Part shown: positions 9,260 to 18,606 of the stretch, one piece after another
How positions within the stretch are numbered: the stretch's first letter is position 1
How the letters are laid out: each line of letters opens with the position of its first letter
Source: Nitrosomicrobium frigidum (SeqCode)
GTDB lineage: Archaea > Thermoproteota > Nitrososphaeria > Nitrososphaerales > Nitrososphaeraceae
Assembly: GCA_023251115.1 (NCBI GenBank)
Contig: JAHEZK010000002.1
Location: forward strand, 61,914-125,913
DNA length: 64,000 nt
Direction: 5' to 3'
Notes under the pieces: model-generated
What the model was told of the DNA's origin: nothing
Databases searched by the model: none
Seen by the model: only the letters and a program-made list of their open reading frames with translations
Program-made: the position numbers and the translations under genes

Positions 9260-10528
9260 TTGTCGGCTTCTCTGTTTAATAGAGCAAAAGAAATAATTCC
9301 TGGTGGTGTTAATAGTCCGGTTCGTTTCTACGAACCGTATCCTTTTTTCGCCTCGTATGGAAAGGGTTCTAAAATCATTACTGAAGAGCATGATACGCTT
9401 ATTGACTATTGCCTTGGATACGGATCAGTGTTATTGGGACATGCATATGTTGATGTGATAAATGCTGTAAAAGCACAACTGGATAAGGGCAACATATTTT
9501 GTGTTCCTACAGAAAAGGAGATCAGATTATCCGAGTTAATTATTGAAATGATTCCCAATATGGAAATGGTGAGGCTGATGAATACAGGATTAGAATCAAC
9601 CATGCACTCAATAAGATTGGCAAGAGCTTTTACAAAGAAAAAAAAGGTCGTTAAATTTGACGGATGTTATCATGGCGCATATGACTACGTCTTGGTTAGT
9701 CCTGGCTCAAGCGCTTCAAGCGCTTCTGATGAAGGCAATTTACAAAGTTCAATGAAAGAAACTTTGTTATTGCCATACAATGACATTGCCGCTATAGAAG
9801 ATGTGGTGAAACAAGATGAGGATATCGCATGCATAATTGTAGAACCGGTTTTGGCTAATATGGGACTTGTATTACCAATGGCTGATTATCTCAGCAAACT
9901 AAGGAAAATAACTGAAAAGGAGGAAATTGTGTTGATTTTTGATGAAGTTGTAACTGGCTTTAGACTGTCCCCCGGAGGTGCTTCAGAATATTTTGGCGTA
10001 ACTCCAGACATCATGACTCTTGCTAAGTCAATAGGGAATGGTTTTCCACTTTCGGCCATTGTTGGAAAGAAGAAGATAATGGAATTGTTATCACCAAAAG
10101 GAACTGTATTTCAGGGAAGTACTTACGCGGGAAATCCGACATCTGTAACTGCAGGTATAGCAACTCTGGAAAAGTTAAAGGACTTCAAAAATGACTTGTA
10201 CCCGAAGCTTTCGCGATTCTCTGATACACTAACAATTGGAATCAAGGATCATATAAAAGATCTAAAAATTGGGGCAAGTGTAAATCACATCTCGTCCATG
10301 TTCCAACTTTTTTTCACGCATGAGCAGATCAAAAATGCGTCAGACGTTAGAAAATCAAATCAACTACTGTACAAGAAATTATTCAGCGAGTTACTAAAAT
10401 CAGGTATATTCATACCTCCTTCACAATTTGAAACCTGTTTTATTTCCTATTCTCATGATGATGACGATATAGACAAGACCATGGACGCGTTTGCGAAGGC
10501 ATTGAAAAAAGTGAAAGAGATTGAATGA
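9260..10528 (+). CDS. hemL: Glutamate-1-semialdehyde 2,1-aminomutase
   Basis: This PLP enzyme isomerises glutamate-1-semialdehyde to 5-aminolevulinate. The 422-residue, TTG-started protein has the N-terminal IPGGVNSPVR motif, the DEVVTGFR cofactor-binding segment and the PLP lysine at about K256 in TLAKSIGNGFP. A small variation from the textbook sequence is MNTGLESTMHSIRLAR where many homologues read NSGTEATM. It sits out of pathway order, after hemB, in the same operon. The last 8 bases overlap hemC. Confidence 0.95.
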   Translation: MSASLFNRAKEIIPGGVNSPVRFYEPYPFFASYGKGSKIITEEHDTLIDYCLGYGSVLLGHAYVDVINAVKAQLDKGNIFCVPTEKEIRLSELIIEMIPNMEMVRLMNTGLESTMHSIRLARAFTKKKKVVKFDGCYHGAYDYVLVSPGSSASSASDEGNLQSSMKETLLLPYNDIAAIEDVVKQDEDIACIIVEPVLANMGLVLPMADYLSKLRKITEKEEIVLIFDEVVTGFRLSPGGASEYFGVTPDIMTLAKSIGNGFPLSAIVGKKKIMELLSPKGTVFQGSTYAGNPTSVTAGIATLEKLKDFKNDLYPKLSRFSDTLTIGIKDHIKDLKIGASVNHISSMFQLFFTHEQIKNASDVRKSNQLLYKKLFSELLKSGIFIPPSQFETCFISYSHDDDDIDKTMDAFAKALKKVKEIE

Positions 10529-11474
10529 AAATTATAGGGTAGCTACCCGCGGTAGCAAACTGGCATTAGTACAAACTGAAATATTGAGTCGTAGTTTGCG
10601 CGACATATACCCATCAATGAATTGCGATATTATTAGAATAAAATCGATGGGCGATATTAAGAGGAATAAATTCCTATTCTCAGTCAATGAAAAGGGGATT
10701 TTTGAAAAGGAGGTAGATAAGGCAGTCCTGGAAGAAAGAGCAGATTTTGCAGTCCACAGTATCAAAGATATACCAACAGAACTGGATGGTGATTTAGTTA
10801 TTGCGTCAATATTAAAACGTGAAAGTCCAAACGATGTATTAATTGGAAAATCTAAAATGAAGCTGGAACAACTGCCAAAAAATTCTCGTGTTGGAACCAG
10901 CAGTTTAAGGAGGGCTGTACAAATAAAAAGGAAGAATCCCGACGTTACTGTGATACCGATTAGAGGAAATATTGAAAGCAGAGTAAAAAAATGCATCAAT
11001 GGTCCTTTCGATGCCCTCGTCCTTGCTGAGGCCGGACTAAAAAGACTTGAACTAAGTGACCAAATAGTTCAGAGGTTTAGCTATCTGGAGTTTGTTCCCG
11101 CACCAGGTCAAGGAGCTATAGGAATTGTATGCAGAAAAGATAACAAAAAGGTGCTTGAAGTATTGCAAAAGATTGAAGACAAGTCAACAAGATATGCAAT
11201 CGATGCGGAGAGATCATTGATACAATACATGAACGCAGGTTGTAGATTTCCGGTTGGCGCCATAGCAATACCAAATTTAAGAACAAAAAGAATCACGTTA
11301 CATGCATCTGTATTCTCTGCAGATGGTTCCCAATCTATAAACCTAAAGAAATCTGATGTTATATCAAACGCAGTTAAAGTTGGAAAGGAGGTGGCAAATG
11401 ATTTACTCTCACGTGGAGCAGGAGATTTTGCTCATGAGTGGCGAGAGGCACTAGAAAAATGGACCGTCCAATAA
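10521..11474 (+). CDS. hemC: Porphobilinogen deaminase (hydroxymethylbilane synthase)
   Basis: HemC polymerises four porphobilinogens to hydroxymethylbilane. The 317-residue protein begins with YRVATRGSKLALVQTE and includes HSIKDIP, RRAVQIKRKNPD and GNIESRV. Cys 241 in NAGCRFPVGA carries the dipyrromethane cofactor. It starts at TTG 10521, inside the end of hemL. It overlaps the following methyltransferase gene. Confidence 0.96.
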   Translation: MNENYRVATRGSKLALVQTEILSRSLRDIYPSMNCDIIRIKSMGDIKRNKFLFSVNEKGIFEKEVDKAVLEERADFAVHSIKDIPTELDGDLVIASILKRESPNDVLIGKSKMKLEQLPKNSRVGTSSLRRAVQIKRKNPDVTVIPIRGNIESRVKKCINGPFDALVLAEAGLKRLELSDQIVQRFSYLEFVPAPGQGAIGIVCRKDNKKVLEVLQKIEDKSTRYAIDAERSLIQYMNAGCRFPVGAIAIPNLRTKRITLHASVFSADGSQSINLKKSDVISNAVKVGKEVANDLLSRGAGDFAHEWREALEKWTVQ

Positions 11475-12232
11475 TAAAACCAAAAGGCAAGGTGTATATT
11501 TGCGGCGCAGGACCCGGCGAGCCGAACTTGTTGACACTTAAAGCTGCTAAACTATTATCAACTTGTGATGTTATTCTTTACGATAGATTAGTAAATAAAA
11601 GAACTTTAAAGATGGCTTCGCAGCGTTCAAAGAAGGTGTACGTTGGCAGAGAATCTGGCGATCCAACTACTAATCAACTCAATACAAACGAACTTATGTT
11701 AAAGTTTGCCAAAGATGGTAAAAAAGTACTCCGACTGAAAGGCGGTGATCCATTTATTTTTGGACGAGGTGGTGAAGAAGCTGAATTTTTATCAAAAAAG
11801 CACATAAGATTCGAAATAGTTCCGGGAGTCTCTTCGCTTAATGCAGCTGCCGTCTACGCAGGAATTCCGTTAACTCATCGTGATTATTCTTCCTCCGTGG
11901 TCATACTTACAGGTCATGAGGCATTAGACAAAAAAAAGTCGTCGATAAGGTGGAAAGCCGTAACCAGGGCGGCTGATACGATAGTAATTTTCATGGGATT
12001 AGAACAGCTACGACACATTATTTCGAATTTGACCAAAGCAGGTTTAAATAAAAATACGAAAATCGCAATTGTTCAAAATGCCACATCAAGTGTGCAGCAG
12101 GTAATAACAGGTAGTTTACATAATATTGAAAGTAAAGTCAAACTGAAAAAAATTCAATCACCATCCATAATTATTGTAGGCAATGTTGTAGGAATTCAAA
12201 AGAAGATAGAATGGTTTCCTCCAGATCTTTAG
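11438..12232 (+). CDS. cobA: Uroporphyrinogen-III C-methyltransferase (SUMT)
   Basis: This SAM-dependent enzyme methylates uroporphyrinogen III at C2 and C7, giving precorrin-2 for siroheme, cobalamin and alternative heme routes. The 264-residue protein carries both family signatures: GAGPGEPNLLTLKA (N-terminus) and RLKGGDPFIFGRGGEE (about residue 100). It is the single-domain form with no fused HemD. The frame opens at GTG 11438; ATG 11459 (MDRPIIKPKG) is an equally possible start and shortens the overlap with hemC. The operon's first gene oxidises its product. Confidence 0.94.
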   Translation: MARGTRKMDRPIIKPKGKVYICGAGPGEPNLLTLKAAKLLSTCDVILYDRLVNKRTLKMASQRSKKVYVGRESGDPTTNQLNTNELMLKFAKDGKKVLRLKGGDPFIFGRGGEEAEFLSKKHIRFEIVPGVSSLNAAAVYAGIPLTHRDYSSSVVILTGHEALDKKKSSIRWKAVTRAADTIVIFMGLEQLRHIISNLTKAGLNKNTKIAIVQNATSSVQQVITGSLHNIESKVKLKKIQSPSIIIVGNVVGIQKKIEWFPPDL

Positions 12233-12295
12233 AATTCGAAAAATATCAATCCTAAAATGGTAATCCTAATACTTTTATGAGAAGCAAATTTTATA

Positions 12296-13111
12296 ATGAT
12301 ATTGAATAAAATTTTCCTTAAGAAAGTAGTAGCTATAACTAGAGGAGAAAAAAATAATACTGAGTTTATACGCAAAGTGAAGCAAGAAGGAGGCATTCCA
12401 ATTTCTTTACCAACAATGAAATTGATTCCTATTGACTCACATAATTTCTGTCAAAAATTCTCCGATATCTCCTCCAGAAAATACGAATACTACATGTTCA
12501 TGAGTCCTAACTCAGTTGAAGTGTTCCTCAAAATGGTTAAAGAAAACAATCTTAGTCACATTCTGGAGGGACAATTAATGAAAAGTAAAGTAATTGCGAT
12601 AGGTCCATCAACAAAACAAAAACTAGAATCAAATAATATTTCAGTCGCTTGGATGCCAGATGATTATTCATCATCAGGTCTTTTGCAACTAATGAGAAAG
12701 CTTTCACCAAGACCGGGAACTCGTGTAATGTCACCAAGAAGTGGTGCTTCTAATTCATTTATGAAGGAAAAACTAAATTCAATTGGGATTATTTTGGATG
12801 AATTTCACATATACTATCCTCAAATAGAAACAATAGATCAGATTTGGATAGATTTTTCCAAAAAAATAAGCAACAAGCGGGTAGACGTTATTATATTTAC
12901 TAGTCCCTCGGCAGTTCGATATTTTTTTTCAATAATGCAGCAAGTACTTTCAAATTTCAGCGAATATTTTCAGAGTATTGACGCGGTAATAAGTATTGGA
13001 CCTAACACAACAAAAGAGTTAATCTCAAGAAATGTGTCTGCAATTGAATCCAAAGAGCATACAATTAACGGTACACTTCGATTGGCTAAGAGAATTCTTT
13101 CTAAAGACTGA
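12296..13111 (+). CDS. hemD: Uroporphyrinogen-III synthase
   Basis: HemD cyclises hydroxymethylbilane with D-ring inversion. The family is poorly conserved, but the 271-residue product has the expected features: VVAITRGEKNNTEFIRKVKQEGG at the N-terminus, FMSPNSVEVFLKMV, a VIAIGPSTKQKL strand-turn, DVIIFTSPSAVRYFF and ISIGPNTTKELI. Its position at the end of the tetrapyrrole operon, 63 bases after cobA, supports the call. No later heme gene follows in the window. Confidence 0.88.
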   Translation: MILNKIFLKKVVAITRGEKNNTEFIRKVKQEGGIPISLPTMKLIPIDSHNFCQKFSDISSRKYEYYMFMSPNSVEVFLKMVKENNLSHILEGQLMKSKVIAIGPSTKQKLESNNISVAWMPDDYSSSGLLQLMRKLSPRPGTRVMSPRSGASNSFMKEKLNSIGIILDEFHIYYPQIETIDQIWIDFSKKISNKRVDVIIFTSPSAVRYFFSIMQQVLSNFSEYFQSIDAVISIGPNTTKELISRNVSAIESKEHTINGTLRLAKRILSKD

Positions 13112-13194
13112 TCACACATCTTCTCCTTTCTAAAAATACTTTTAACAACAAGGTTTATTGAACGAGATTATTAGATATTATTTGATAAAGGTAA

Positions 13195-14172
13195 TTGTCC
13201 GAGGATGGTAATGAAGAGTTATTGGATATTGATACAATGAGTGAAATTGGTCCTGCAACTAAGACCTCATTAAGGCAAGCGGGATTCAAAACCATCAAGG
13301 ATATTGTTATTAGAGGTCCTACGGATATTGCTGAGGCCACAGGAATAGCCATGGATAAATGCACAACAATGTGTAATAGGGCAAGGGAGATATTGGAAGA
13401 AATTGGTGTTTTTGATAAACCCTTTATTACCGCAAATCAAATTTATGAAAAGAGAAAATCAGAGTATCGAATACCCACTGGTTCAAAAAATTTCGATGAG
13501 TTGCTTGGTGGTGGAATAGAAACTAGAGCAATTACTGAATTATATGGAGAATTCGGGACTGGAAAAACCCAGATCTGTCACACTCTTTGTGTTACTGTTC
13601 AGCAAAATGAAAAACATGGAAATTTGTCTAAAGCACTCTACGTTGATACAGAAAACACGTTTAGACCTGAGAGAATTTCAGATATTGCCTCCGCACGAAA
13701 AATTGATCCCAGCATTGCTCTTGAGAATGTAATTGTTGCAAAAGCATACAATTTCTCGCATCAGGAGGTGATTATTCAGGAATCGCCAGGTATCATTAAT
13801 TTGCACAATATAAAAATCATGATTGTAGATTCGATAGTATCGCACTATCGAGCAGAGTTTATAGGAAGATCAGTTTTGGCAGAAAGACAGCAAAGAATTA
13901 ACAGGCTGTTACACATTCTATTAAGAATTGCCGAAACATGTAAAATAGCAGTGGTGATAACAAACCAAATACAATCTTCACCAGACGCCATTTTTGGTGA
14001 CCCCAACAAACCCACCGGCGGCAACGTCATGGCGCACACCAGTACATATAGACTCTACCTGAAAAAAGCAGGTAAAAATAGAATAGCTAGGATGGTTGAC
14101 AGCCCCTATCATTCAGAAAGAGAGATATTATTTGCCCTGAACGACCAGGGAATTGGTGACCCTCAAAAATAA
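13195..14172 (+). CDS. radA: DNA repair and recombination protein RadA
   Basis: RadA is the archaeal RecA/Rad51 strand-exchange ATPase. The 325-residue protein has an N-terminal helix-hairpin-helix domain (about 13-70), Walker A GEFGTGKTQ (118-126), Walker B IMIVDSIVSHYR and a late TNQIQSSPDA segment with GGNVMAHTSTYRLYL. Length and domain order match archaeal RadA. The TTG at 13195 is the start; an ATG at codon 15 would cut into the helix-hairpin-helix domain. Confidence 0.96.
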   Translation: MSEDGNEELLDIDTMSEIGPATKTSLRQAGFKTIKDIVIRGPTDIAEATGIAMDKCTTMCNRAREILEEIGVFDKPFITANQIYEKRKSEYRIPTGSKNFDELLGGGIETRAITELYGEFGTGKTQICHTLCVTVQQNEKHGNLSKALYVDTENTFRPERISDIASARKIDPSIALENVIVAKAYNFSHQEVIIQESPGIINLHNIKIMIVDSIVSHYRAEFIGRSVLAERQQRINRLLHILLRIAETCKIAVVITNQIQSSPDAIFGDPNKPTGGNVMAHTSTYRLYLKKAGKNRIARMVDSPYHSEREILFALNDQGIGDPQK

Positions 14173-14285
14173 TGATTCAAATAGATGGTAAAAATTGAGA
14201 CCACTGCCTAATCTATTCGATAACGAACTATCAATTTCAATATTACCAGATAATATTAAATTATGGAGGAATGTGATAATTCACC

Positions 14286-14567
14286 ATGCCAAAGTCTCAT
14301 GGTATAAGAAGAAAAACCAGACATATTCTAACCAAGGGAAATATGTCAAGGGGTCTTTCATATTTACTCACTAATTATTCAGTCGGCGATAAAGTCGTGG
14401 TAGTTATCGATCCTAGGGAGCATAAAACAACACCGCACCGAAGGTTCCAGGGAAGAGTAGGCAATATAAAAGAAATTGGACGAAGAACTGTCAAAGTTGA
14501 TATACTCGTCGGAGAAAAACTCAAGCTCCTACAGACTAAATTTAATCACATTCGCCCTATGAAATAG
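14286..14567 (+). CDS. rpl21e: Ribosomal protein L21e (eL21)
   Basis: This is a large-subunit protein shared by archaea and eukaryotes. The 93-residue basic product begins MPKSHGIRRKTRHILTK and contains the SH3-like segment YSVGDKVVVVIDP followed by HRRFQGRVG, as in eL21. It starts the conserved archaeal cluster L21e-rpoF-DUF655-ksgA-HemK. Confidence 0.96.
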   Translation: MPKSHGIRRKTRHILTKGNMSRGLSYLLTNYSVGDKVVVVIDPREHKTTPHRRFQGRVGNIKEIGRRTVKVDILVGEKLKLLQTKFNHIRPMK

Positions 14568-14580
14568 AAGATGTTATAGA

Positions 14581-14913
14581 TTGACAAAAATTACAAAAAA
14601 AGAAATGATAACACTCCCCGATGTAAAGGAGATATTGGAAACGAAGAAAGTTGATGAGATGGACCAAATTCAGCGATGGACATATGATTATGTAAATAAA
14701 TTCTCAAAAATAGAAAGTAAAGATGCACAAAAATTAGTAAGTGAACTAGTGAGCCAATGCGGTCTTACTGAGGAGGAGTCTGTTGAGGTTGTCAACATAC
14801 TCCCAATCTCTCTAGAAGAAATTAGGGCATTCACATTCGGATGGAAGAAATTGATACTGACATCAACATCAGAAAACATATTGCAAAAAATAAAGTCTGT
14901 GCATGAAACTTAA
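14581..14913 (+). CDS. rpoF: RNA polymerase subunit F (Rpb4 homologue)
   Basis: RpoF pairs with RpoE (Rpb7) to form the RNA polymerase stalk. The 110-residue acidic-helical protein has the family's C-terminal HRDC-like region with LPISLEEIRAFTFGWKK. It starts at TTG, 13 bases after L21e. The conserved position between L21e and DUF655 supports the identification, since this subunit is otherwise weakly conserved. Confidence 0.9.
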   Translation: MTKITKKEMITLPDVKEILETKKVDEMDQIQRWTYDYVNKFSKIESKDAQKLVSELVSQCGLTEEESVEVVNILPISLEEIRAFTFGWKKLILTSTSENILQKIKSVHET

Positions 14914-14941
14914 AAAGTACGCAGTACAATATTGCAAGTAA

Positions 14942-15550
14942 TTGGATTCTAGTAATCAAAATAACTTTCATAGCAGACATACTAGTCATGATTATGCTCT
15001 TCATAGTCACAAGTTTGAAGAGTATGCATATGTGTTAGACTTTTCCCTCAGAGGTAAATCTCAGACGATAAGAGGCAGAGAAGGAATAATAATTCAAGCA
15101 ATAGGAGAAAGTCGTTTAACATTATTGGAATTACTGGGAGTTCAGAACGTTAACTTTGATCTAGGTGAAAGAGTGTATATAGGTAAAGAAGGAAGAAACA
15201 AGATAATTAGCGTTCTTGGAAAATTGCAATATGATTCCATATCACAATCTGCAAAAAATGAACTTCCATCTATTGTAGAAAAGATTGTCATGACAAATGA
15301 GGAACGGTTTGTTACCTATATCAATGCTGCTCAACCAATAACACCCCGAATTCATTCTTTAGAATTGATACCTGGTATTGGTAAAACCTATATGATGAGC
15401 ATAATTAATGAAAGAGAAAAACAAAAATTTACATCCTTTGCTGATATCCAATCCAGAATTGGGCTAAAAGACATCCATAAGCTAATAGCAAAGAGGATAG
15501 ACGAAGAGATAACTAAAGAGACTAGGATGACGCTATTCGTTGGAAGATGA
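14942..15550 (+). CDS. DUF655 family nucleic-acid-binding protein
   Basis: The 202-residue protein has an N-terminal OB-like domain (KFEEYAYVLDFSLRGKSQ onward) and a C-terminal helix-hairpin-helix region (LELIPGIGKTYMMSIINEREK and following), the layout of archaeal DUF655. Its exact role is unknown; RNA or DNA binding is inferred from the folds. It always travels with rpoF and ksgA in archaea. The TTG start lies 28 bases after rpoF, and its end overlaps ksgA by 11 bases. Confidence 0.87.
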   Translation: MDSSNQNNFHSRHTSHDYALHSHKFEEYAYVLDFSLRGKSQTIRGREGIIIQAIGESRLTLLELLGVQNVNFDLGERVYIGKEGRNKIISVLGKLQYDSISQSAKNELPSIVEKIVMTNEERFVTYINAAQPITPRIHSLELIPGIGKTYMMSIINEREKQKFTSFADIQSRIGLKDIHKLIAKRIDEEITKETRMTLFVGR

Positions 15551-16265
15551 TAAGAGGACCTACCTGGGTCAACATTTTCTAATAGATTTTAGGACGATTT
15601 CCAAGATAGTAGATTTGTGTAGTATTTCAAAGTCAGATGTAGTGTTGGAACTTGGTACGGGTTTTGGTTATCTTACAAAGGAGATTTCGTCATTTGCCAG
15701 ATCAGTCTATTCTTATGAAATAGACAAGGAATTGTATTCTAAAGCAAAAACATTCCTAGCGAATAATACGAATGTCAAATTATTCAACCAAGATTTCTTT
15801 GTTCAAGGGGATTTTAAATTTGACTATTTTCTGTCAAACATCCCTTACTCAAGATCAAAAGACGTAGTGAAGTGGATGGCTTCACACGAATTTAGAGAGG
15901 CAGTAGTAATGGTACAGAAGGAGTTTTCTGAAAAAATATTAGCCTCGCCTGGAAGTGCAAATTACTCCGTCGTCTCCGTAATTTCACAATATTGCTTTGA
16001 AATTGATTCATTATTTGATGTAGAGAAAAGTTCTTTCTCACCGCCCCCAAAAATTGAATCCAGGGCCATAAGGATGAAAAGAAAGAAAAGTAAAATTACC
16101 AAGGATATGATGACCTGGTTGGAGTACCTTTTTAGTAACAGAAACAAAAAGTCTGAGTCGTTGTTAAATATTAAGGATTATGGCAATAAGAAAATTGACC
16201 AGTTGGACGCAGAGACCCTTTTAAAAATTACCAATGACTTACAGTATCGCAAGAAAACACCCTGA
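15540..16265 (+). CDS. ksgA: rRNA small subunit adenine dimethyltransferase KsgA/Dim1
   Basis: This enzyme dimethylates the two adjacent adenosines near the 3' end of 16S rRNA using SAM. The 241-residue protein opens with YLGQHFLID and carries SAM motif I LELGTGFGYLTK, acidic motif II YEIDKE and the catalytic motif IV SNIPY. FSPPPKIESRAI near the C-terminus is typical. Translation begins at TTG inside the end of DUF655. It is slightly short for the family (about 260-280), with the reduction in the C-terminal helical domain. Confidence 0.92.
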   Translation: MEDDKRTYLGQHFLIDFRTISKIVDLCSISKSDVVLELGTGFGYLTKEISSFARSVYSYEIDKELYSKAKTFLANNTNVKLFNQDFFVQGDFKFDYFLSNIPYSRSKDVVKWMASHEFREAVVMVQKEFSEKILASPGSANYSVVSVISQYCFEIDSLFDVEKSSFSPPPKIESRAIRMKRKKSKITKDMMTWLEYLFSNRNKKSESLLNIKDYGNKKIDQLDAETLLKITNDLQYRKKTP

Positions 16266-16317
16266 GTGATAGACAGTTCATATCGTACAGTTATAAATTT
16301 GGTCGAGATATACAAAT

Positions 16318-16839
16318 ATGATGTATTTACCATCTGATGACACTATATTTTTAGCCAATATGGTTAATCGCTATAGTGGCACATTGGCGTTGGAAATTGG
16401 TACAAGTAGTGGTATCGTGCTAATGGAGTTAGCAAAAAACTTTGATACTGTTATAGGAACTGACATCGATTTTTATTCTTTAAAGCGTTTGCTAAGGATG
16501 TCCAGAAATCACAGAGTAGTTTGCTGTCATGCCGCCTCTGCTTTACATGGTATCAAATTTGATCTTATAGTAACTAATCCACCCTATCTCCCAAATTACG
16601 CAGGACATATTGATAAGACAATTGATGGAGGACCAGCCGGTGTTGAAATTACCATTGACTTTCTAAAAGATGCAATTGACAGATTGGAAATTGGTGGTAA
16701 AATCCTAATAATCGTATCGAGTACTTCTGATACTTGCAAATTGGATAGTTTTTTGTCAAAAAATGATATTATGGTAAAAAAAATAGCTCAAAAATACCTG
16801 TTTTATGAAACCCTACAAATTCTTGAATTGAGCAAATAA
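16318..16839 (+). CDS. HemK/Mtq2-like class I methyltransferase
   Basis: The 173-residue protein has SAM motif I ALEIGTSSGIVLMELAK, acidic IGTDIDF and the catalytic TNPPYLP of glutamine/adenine N-methyltransferases. It lacks the N-terminal domain of bacterial PrmC and resembles archaeal/eukaryotic Mtq2 (N6AMT1) in size. By family knowledge it probably methylates the GGQ glutamine of release factor aRF1. It closes the L21e-to-ksgA cluster. Confidence 0.85.
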   Translation: MMYLPSDDTIFLANMVNRYSGTLALEIGTSSGIVLMELAKNFDTVIGTDIDFYSLKRLLRMSRNHRVVCCHAASALHGIKFDLIVTNPPYLPNYAGHIDKTIDGGPAGVEITIDFLKDAIDRLEIGGKILIIVSSTSDTCKLDSFLSKNDIMVKKIAQKYLFYETLQILELSK

Positions 16840-16873
16840 GTTAGTAACACCATTATTCACTGTGTTACTACAT

Positions 16874-17893
16874 TTATGATAAATGTGTCTTGGATCTACT
16901 TGCAATTTCATTTGCCATCTGACTCAGAGATGACGAACCACCTAAATCGTAGGTAAGACACTTACCTTCATTTATTGTTTCTTCAGTTGCAGTGAAGATT
17001 GCATTGCATATTTCGCTTTCTCCTAGATATTTTGCCATAAGGGCACCTGATAAGATAGTGGCTACAGGATTAACTTTATCTTGTCCTGCATATTTTGGAG
17101 CACTGCCGTGTGCGGGTTCGAACATTGCATAGTTGTCTCCATAGTTCCCAGAGTAGACATTACCAATAGATCCTACATGCCCTGATGCGCATTCAGAGAC
17201 AATGTCCATAAACAAATTTGTGCTAAGCAATATGCTCTTGTTAAACCGATCCGGATTTTTTACCAGTTGCTGAGTCATATTATCTATATAATATTCCTCT
17301 ACAGCTATCTCTTTGAACTTGGATTGCATGTCTTGCACAGCGTTCCAAAAAATTCCATCGGTTTCTTTCAAAATGTTCCTTTTGGTTATAACATATATTT
17401 TATTAAATTCTTTTTCAGCAGCCAATCTAAATCCATGTCCAACGACGGCTTCACATTTTTTCCGTGTTATTTTCCTTACAGCTATTGCTGCATCATCACC
17501 TATCTTAAACTCTATACCAGAATAAAGTCCCTCAGTTGCTTCTCTAACACAAATGAAATCTAACTGATGTGCAGAATTTTTGTACGTTTTGATAGGACGC
17601 ACATTTGCGTAAAGGTTGAACTTTTGTCTAATACTAACTGCTACACTTCTTGGAGCGTTTGAAGTTGGTATAGTTGTGGTTGGGCCTTTAAAGCATGCAT
17701 CAGAATTTTCCAAAACTTTCCACACCTCTTCTGAAATATAAGAATTGCCGCCATTTTTCGTCCACCATTCAGATCCAGCTTCACATGGAATTAACTTGAT
17801 TTTTGAGTTACATTCCTCAAGAACATGAACCATTGCGTTTACAAGTTCAGGACCAGTTCCATCGCCCTTTATGACTACAGCTGATTTACTCAA
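16874..17893 (-). CDS. icd: Isocitrate dehydrogenase, NADP-type determinants (isocitrate/isopropylmalate dehydrogenase family)
   Basis: This beta-decarboxylating dehydrogenase most likely converts isocitrate to 2-oxoglutarate. Family signatures include VVIKGDGTGPELV, LYANVRPIK, VREATEGLYSGIE, GNVYSGNYGD and HGSAPKYAGQDKVNP. The last contains the Lys-Tyr pair that E. coli Icd uses to bind NADP, and YSGIE fits isocitrate rather than isopropylmalate enzymes. Unusually, the substrate loop reads PRSVAVSIRQ, with Ala where Icd has Asn (S-x-N). The length of 339 is short for Icd, close to IPMDH. A methyltransferase gene converges on it. Confidence 0.82.
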   Translation of the reverse strand: MSKSAVVIKGDGTGPELVNAMVHVLEECNSKIKLIPCEAGSEWWTKNGGNSYISEEVWKVLENSDACFKGPTTTIPTSNAPRSVAVSIRQKFNLYANVRPIKTYKNSAHQLDFICVREATEGLYSGIEFKIGDDAAIAVRKITRKKCEAVVGHGFRLAAEKEFNKIYVITKRNILKETDGIFWNAVQDMQSKFKEIAVEEYYIDNMTQQLVKNPDRFNKSILLSTNLFMDIVSECASGHVGSIGNVYSGNYGDNYAMFEPAHGSAPKYAGQDKVNPVATILSGALMAKYLGESEICNAIFTATEETINEGKCLTYDLGGSSSLSQMANEIASRSKTHLS

Positions 17894-17925
17894 TCCTTAT
17901 CAAAAATGATCCTGTCTATTTATAT

Positions 17926-18480
17926 CTATTTGGAGATCATTGAAATTCTTCCAAAGAATGTATTACTCAGTGGAGGTGAGCTTGTCAGATTACTAATTTT
18001 GACAAATCTCCCATCAGAAAAATATGAATAATCTATATCATAATCAGCGAGAGTAATGTTTTGATATATGTCCTTGCCGGTTGAATTATCTACTACTTGA
18101 AGAATTGTGCTGTTATTTGCATATATTTTCATGAAATCTCCTAGTGTAAGTCTAACAGGACGGACAAATTGTATATGGATTTGATCGCCAACGCTATCGG
18201 TATGTATAACTCTAAGACATTCCTTACCTTGTTTAGTTTGTCCAACGGTATCAGGCAATAGCATCTTGTGTCCGTCAACTTCAAGATCGATCCTTGAATG
18301 AACGTTAAATGTATCATTATGTGATCTGAGGCAAACCTGAACTGGGGATGGAGCAGGAAAGAATTGGATTATAAGGAATCCAGATAGTGTTGCGACACCG
18401 ACAATTACTGGCGGTATTAAGATTTGTGTTCTTCCCATTTTTTTCCTTGGTTTCTCTTCTTTAATTTTTCTTTTAGGCAC
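17926..18480 (-). CDS. Membrane-anchored protein of unknown function
   Basis: The 184-residue product begins with a very basic tail (MPKRKIKEEKPRKKMGR), followed by one membrane helix (about 20-41), then a beta-rich domain predicted outside the cell with Asn-Ser/Thr glycosylation-like sites. The two Cys residues at about 50 and 88 could form a disulfide. No family recognised. It lies 32 bases upstream of the isocitrate dehydrogenase gene and may share its transcript. Confidence 0.75.
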   Translation of the reverse strand: MPKRKIKEEKPRKKMGRTQILIPPVIVGVATLSGFLIIQFFPAPSPVQVCLRSHNDTFNVHSRIDLEVDGHKMLLPDTVGQTKQGKECLRVIHTDSVGDQIHIQFVRPVRLTLGDFMKIYANNSTILQVVDNSTGKDIYQNITLADYDIDYSYFSDGRFVKISNLTSSPPLSNTFFGRISMISK

Positions 18481-18606
18481 ACAATGTCACCTATAAGAAT
18501 CATAAAAATGCACTTTAATATAATTGAAAAAGGTCAAAATCTGTCTATATCTATCTAATTAGATTAAGGATCTAAGGAATACCCATTTTTTAATCGAGTC
18601 AAATCA

